From assembly GCA_004212075.1 (NCBI GenBank), contig RXIF01000012.1:84745-148744 (forward strand): 64,000 nt of DNA. The letters are read 5' to 3'. The translations under genes were made by a program, and so were the position numbers. This DNA is from Candidatus Methanoliparum thermophilum. GTDB lineage: Archaea; Halobacteriota; Methanoliparia; Methanoliparales; Methanoliparaceae. Below are positions 61,410 to 64,000 of the stretch, one piece after another. The notes beneath the pieces are model-generated. The model saw nothing but the letters and a program-made list of their open reading frames with translations. It was not told where the DNA came from and searched no databases. The first letter of the stretch is position 1. The number at the start of each line of letters is the position of its first letter.

Positions 61410-61922
61410 TTATAATATAATATCAACGATATTCTCACCAAGATTGAATAGCATGCCTATAGCCCCGGTAGCAGCTGTAAAAGAGCATCCAAACGCTCCA
61501 CAAATTGCAGACACAGCAGCAGCCAATACGCCGATGATAGGAGTTAGACAAACCGTAGCTATTGGTGTCGTACATATAATGTAATCAGACATCGCCCCTA
61601 AAGCCGCAACACAACTGGTAATCCCACCTACACAAGTAGCGAAAATAGTATCAAATATCAATGCACTACAACAAGAAATACCCCAAGTAGCTAATGTATA
61701 TGCTCCGGTAAGTAATCCAGTACCACATCCGCAGCAGCAGAAAGAAGTACCTATCGTCCAAAGAGTGCAGCAACCAGTGGAAATAATACCGACTATCATA
61801 TGAAGAAGAGTAACTATTGCTCCAAATCCACCAAAACACACCGAAGATGGCAAGCATGCACTTATAGCACCGACGATTCCAGTAGCGTCATCATCTTTCA
61901 ACATCTTTTTAATTCCAAACAT
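61410..61922 (-). CDS. Cysteine-rich hydrophobic protein of unknown function
   Basis: I do not recognise this 170-residue protein. After a short charged start (MFGIKKMLKDDDATG) it is almost wholly hydrophobic or small residues, with 16 cysteines, including FCCCGCG, GCC and SCC clusters, and many Gly/Ala/Ile/Thr. Several membrane segments are likely (for example IVTLLHMIVGII and IIGVLAAAVSAI). A strong ribosome site (GGAGGTTAAAAAATG) and a TATA box (GATTTATAAAGGT at 61957-61967 on the minus strand) give a good expression signal. Confidence 0.75.
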   Translation of the reverse strand: MFGIKKMLKDDDATGIVGAISACLPSSVCFGGFGAIVTLLHMIVGIISTGCCTLWTIGTSFCCCGCGTGLLTGAYTLATWGISCCSALIFDTIFATCVGGITSCVAALGAMSDYIICTTPIATVCLTPIIGVLAAAVSAICGAFGCSFTAATGAIGMLFNLGENIVDIIL

Positions 61923-61956
61923 TTTTTAACCTCCAGATTTTTGTTATTATCTATAC

Positions 61957-61967
61957 CTTTATAAATC
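61957..61967 (-). promoter_or_regulatory. TATA box of the Cys-rich gene
   Basis: On the minus strand GATTTATAAAGG lies about 40 bases before the ATG at 61922, close to archaeal consensus and with a short leader. Confidence 0.5.
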
Positions 61968-62065
61968 TTTCTTAAAGGCATAATTCTCTAAACTTACAAA
62001 AATTACTTACTATCAATCGTTCTACTTTATAGTATTTAAATTTTGTTTATCTGTTACTTGAAAGA

Positions 62066-62311
62066 TCACCTCCATCCAAAACGGGAAGTCATCAGAAGAT
62101 CACCGAACGAATGTTTCGTAAACTCCCATCCCCCTATCATTAATAACTTAATATAAGATGGTATATATAATTTTTGTTTTTTTGTCTTACAAGGTTCAAA
62201 ATCTGTTGATAAATTAGCAGAAAAAACGTTAAATGAAAACACAAAACAGAAGACAAAAGCAAAGATAGATTTTAGTATTATAGATTTTAAATTTGACCCC
62301 TCATCCTGCAC
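62066..62311 (-). CDS. Possible small secreted protein (81 residues), doubtful
   Basis: The frame opens at a GTG and encodes a short N-terminus, a hydrophobic stretch resembling a signal peptide (IFAFVFCFVFSFNVFSA) and a polar mature part ending SRFGWR. Expression signals are weak. No family is recognised. The surrounding 61923-62364 region otherwise holds only AT-rich sequence, so this may be a relic or chance frame. Confidence 0.3.
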   Translation of the reverse strand: MQDEGSNLKSIILKSIFAFVFCFVFSFNVFSANLSTDFEPCKTKKQKLYIPSYIKLLMIGGWEFTKHSFGDLLMTSRFGWR

Positions 62312-62364
62312 TGCAATAAAACGATAAGTTTAATAAACAAGATTGTATTTTTAGATGATTATAA

Positions 62365-62438
62365 GGGCTCGTGGTCTAGCTGGTTATGACATCGCCTTTA
62401 CACGGCGAAGGCCACCGGTTCGAATCCGGTCGAGCCCA
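62365..62438 (+). tRNA. tRNA-Val (UAC)
   Basis: Acceptor GGGCTCG/CGAGCCC, anticodon stem TCGCC/GGCGA with loop TTTACAC (anticodon TAC), T-loop GGTTCGAATCC. Discriminator A. It is followed 11 bases later by tRNA-Arg. Confidence 0.95.
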
Positions 62439-62449
62439 TCTTATTATAT

Positions 62450-62524
62450 GGGCCCGTAGCTTAGTCCGGATAGGGCGCCGGCCTTCTAAGCCGGAAATCG
62501 GGGGTTCAAATCCCCTCGGGTCCG
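62450..62524 (+). tRNA. tRNA-Arg (UCU)
   Basis: Acceptor GGGCCCG/CGGGTCC, anticodon stem CCGGC/GCCGG with loop CTTCTAA (anticodon TCT), T-loop GGTTCAAATCC. Discriminator G. It is likely co-transcribed with tRNA-Val, and the radical SAM gene begins 6 bases after it. Confidence 0.95.
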
Positions 62525-62530
62525 TTTATT

Positions 62531-63835
62531 ATGAATATACTGTTAATATCAACGAACAGGTTTGAAGAACCTATATCGTATCCTTTAGGGCTGTCTTATG
62601 TAGCTTCTGGATTGGAAAGAACAGATAATGAGATAGAAGTATTAGATTTACTTCTTACAGACGATTATAGTAAAAAATTGGTCAACGTAGTTGCCGATCT
62701 CGATCCTGATGTTATAGGTCTTTCTATTCGTAATATAGATAATCAATCTATGAGAAATCCTATATTCTTCCTATCCGATGTTAGAGAGATCGTGAAAATC
62801 TGTAAAAATTTTTCAAACGCAAAGATCGTTTTAGGTGGATCTGCGTTTAATGTAGCTCCTTTTGAGATATTAGAATATACAAATACCGATTTGGGTATCT
62901 TTGGTGAGGGAGAAGTTATATTCAACGAATTAATAAACCGATTCAAGAGAGAAGAAGACTATCTATCGCTTCCAGGTATTATAGCAAGAAAGAACAAGAG
63001 GATTATCTTCAATAACCCCATATTTATAGACCCTTTAGACAAAATAGGGTTCCCTGATCGGGATATTTTTGATATTGATTACTATATTAAGAAGGCATCC
63101 GAGTCGGGTTATATAGATGTTATAAATATTCAGAGCAAGAGGGGTTGTCCGATGGATTGTATCTACTGCAGTTATCCTTTTATCGATGGAAAAAGGGTCA
63201 GGTTAAGATCTCCCAAAAATGTAGTAGATGAATTGAGCCATATAACACGGTGTTACGGTATAGATAATGTATATTTTGTTGATGGCTTCTTTAATTATCC
63301 TATCTGGCATACAAAAGCAATCTGTCAGGAAATAATAGATAGAAAACTGAAAATAGAGTGGGGATGTGATCTTAATCCGTGTTTTGTATCTAAAAGTTTA
63401 ATCAATCTGATGAAAGAGTCCGGATGTACTCATGCCGGAATAGGCAACGAGAGTGGATCCGATACGATGCTTAAAAATCTTAAAAAAGGATTTTCTGTAG
63501 AAAAGGTTGTCAAATCCTGCACGTATCTAAAAGAACAAGATATATACTATATGTGCTTCTTGATGTTTGGCGGTCCAGGAGAAGATGAAAAAACGATCAA
63601 AGAGAGCATCTTACTTATGAATAAAATAAAACCGCATTATATTCATGCTCAGATTGGAATTAGAGTTTATCCTGGTTGTGAGATAGCAAAAATAGGTATA
63701 AAAGAAGGATATATCTCTCAGGATACCAATCTGCTTTATCCCACTTTTTATTTATCAAATAAGATTAAAGATTGGATTTATGAATACTTAGAAGAAATAT
63801 GTAGTAACGATCGTAGATGGACGTTAAACTTATAA
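62531..63835 (+). CDS. B12-binding domain radical SAM protein
   Basis: The 434-residue protein has an N-terminal cobalamin-binding-like Rossmann domain (PLGLSYVASGLERTDNEIEVLDL, DPDVIGLSIRNIDNQ, IVLGGSAFNVAPFEILEYTNTDLGIFGEGE in parts) and the radical SAM motif CPMDCIYCSYPF. The DxHxxG cobalamin loop is not obvious. Members of this class methylate or rearrange various substrates; target unknown. It starts right after tRNA-Arg. Confidence 0.85.
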   Translation: MNILLISTNRFEEPISYPLGLSYVASGLERTDNEIEVLDLLLTDDYSKKLVNVVADLDPDVIGLSIRNIDNQSMRNPIFFLSDVREIVKICKNFSNAKIVLGGSAFNVAPFEILEYTNTDLGIFGEGEVIFNELINRFKREEDYLSLPGIIARKNKRIIFNNPIFIDPLDKIGFPDRDIFDIDYYIKKASESGYIDVINIQSKRGCPMDCIYCSYPFIDGKRVRLRSPKNVVDELSHITRCYGIDNVYFVDGFFNYPIWHTKAICQEIIDRKLKIEWGCDLNPCFVSKSLINLMKESGCTHAGIGNESGSDTMLKNLKKGFSVEKVVKSCTYLKEQDIYYMCFLMFGGPGEDEKTIKESILLMNKIKPHYIHAQIGIRVYPGCEIAKIGIKEGYISQDTNLLYPTFYLSNKIKDWIYEYLEEICSNDRRWTLNL

Positions 63836-63911
63836 CAAGGGTGCTCTATATTGGTAGATATAACCTTTAATCCGAATTGGTCTTATATATTTATATCTTG
63901 ATGAACATCAA

Positions 63912-63957
63912 AATTATATTTATTTACAAAATTGAATTATATTTATTTACAAAATTG
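63912..63957 (+). repeat. 23-base tandem duplication
   Basis: The unit ATTATATTTATTTACAAAAT plus TGA occurs twice with a period of 23 bases in the AT-rich end of the window. No gene is seen in 63836-64000. Confidence 0.7.
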
Positions 63958-64000
63958 ATATATAGTTTATACAGGTATATTAAACTTGAATAATATCAAA

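Noticed and set aside
62066..62311. 81-residue frame as a firm secreted protein gene
   Set aside because: GTG start without a clear ribosome site and no recognised family; kept only as a low-confidence entry.

Overview
The window comes from an AT-rich archaeal chromosome, most likely a euryarchaeal methanogen or an anaerobic methane/alkane oxidiser. The sequence shows archaeal information-processing genes (Lsm, L37e, RpoL, Csl4, PriL, aIF1A, NAC, Dph2, RqcH), archaeal lipid genes (CDP-archaeol synthase, tetraether lipid synthase, a CDP-alcohol phosphotransferase), and a C1-metabolism set: formylmethanofuran dehydrogenase B and D, MfnA (methanofuran), a methanopterin synthase fused to a chorismate lyase-like domain, MptE, and methanogenesis markers 8 and 16. 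No mcr genes lie in the window, so the direction of C1 metabolism cannot be read here. There is no sign of a plasmid, phage or CRISPR. Six tRNA genes are present.

Layout: 1-6 kb purM (cut by the edge), methanopterin synthase fusion, enolase, rqcH. 6-12 kb tRNA-Leu, a ferredoxin-nitroreductase, ribL, a JAMM protease, a HAD protein, Tfx regulator, mobA, a phospholipid synthase, prs. 11.8-16.5 kb a sulfhydrogenase-like operon with beta, gamma and delta subunits but no NiFe catalytic subunit, then mat and sepF. 16.6-18.5 kb lsm-rpl37e-purF. 19.6-26 kb a complete trpCDFEGBA operon, divergent from an ACT-domain regulator. 26-36.6 kb icd-like, NAC, ppsA, mfnA, dph2, METTL5-like, csl4, rpoL, DUF99, tRNA-Arg, Nudix, radical SAM. 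37.3-40.6 kb an operon of two thymidylate-kinase-like proteins and a CHAD-HD fusion. 41-46.4 kb glmM, fwdD-fwdB-tes, carS. 46.5-55 kb secreted PLD protein, MFS transporter, purB, tyrS, aIF1A, ileS. 55-59 kb mptE-priL-marker 8-marker 16. 59-64 kb tRNA-Thr trapped between two CDS ends, a TrkA-N/DHH protein, a very Cys-rich hydrophobic orphan, tRNA-Val, tRNA-Arg and a B12-binding radical SAM protein.

The most unusual feature is a set of dispersed modular palindromes. Family A is about 40 bp with two consecutive hairpins. Family B is about 50-100 bp; its full-length copies have a left TGAAAAC end, a variable central hairpin with compensatory changes, and a right-end palindrome preceded by GGAGGTG. 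Family B copies fill the gaps between genes, and in two unrelated operons the right end supplies both the ribosome binding site and the same TTG start, with the start codon at the hairpin apex. Family A copies supply stop codons, and one is inserted in frame inside rqcH. One locus is a B element with an A element as its centre. I regard this, the CHAD-HD/TMK operon, and the hydrogenase modules lacking a large subunit as the main leads. All product calls rest on motif and family recognition by eye; no database search was run.
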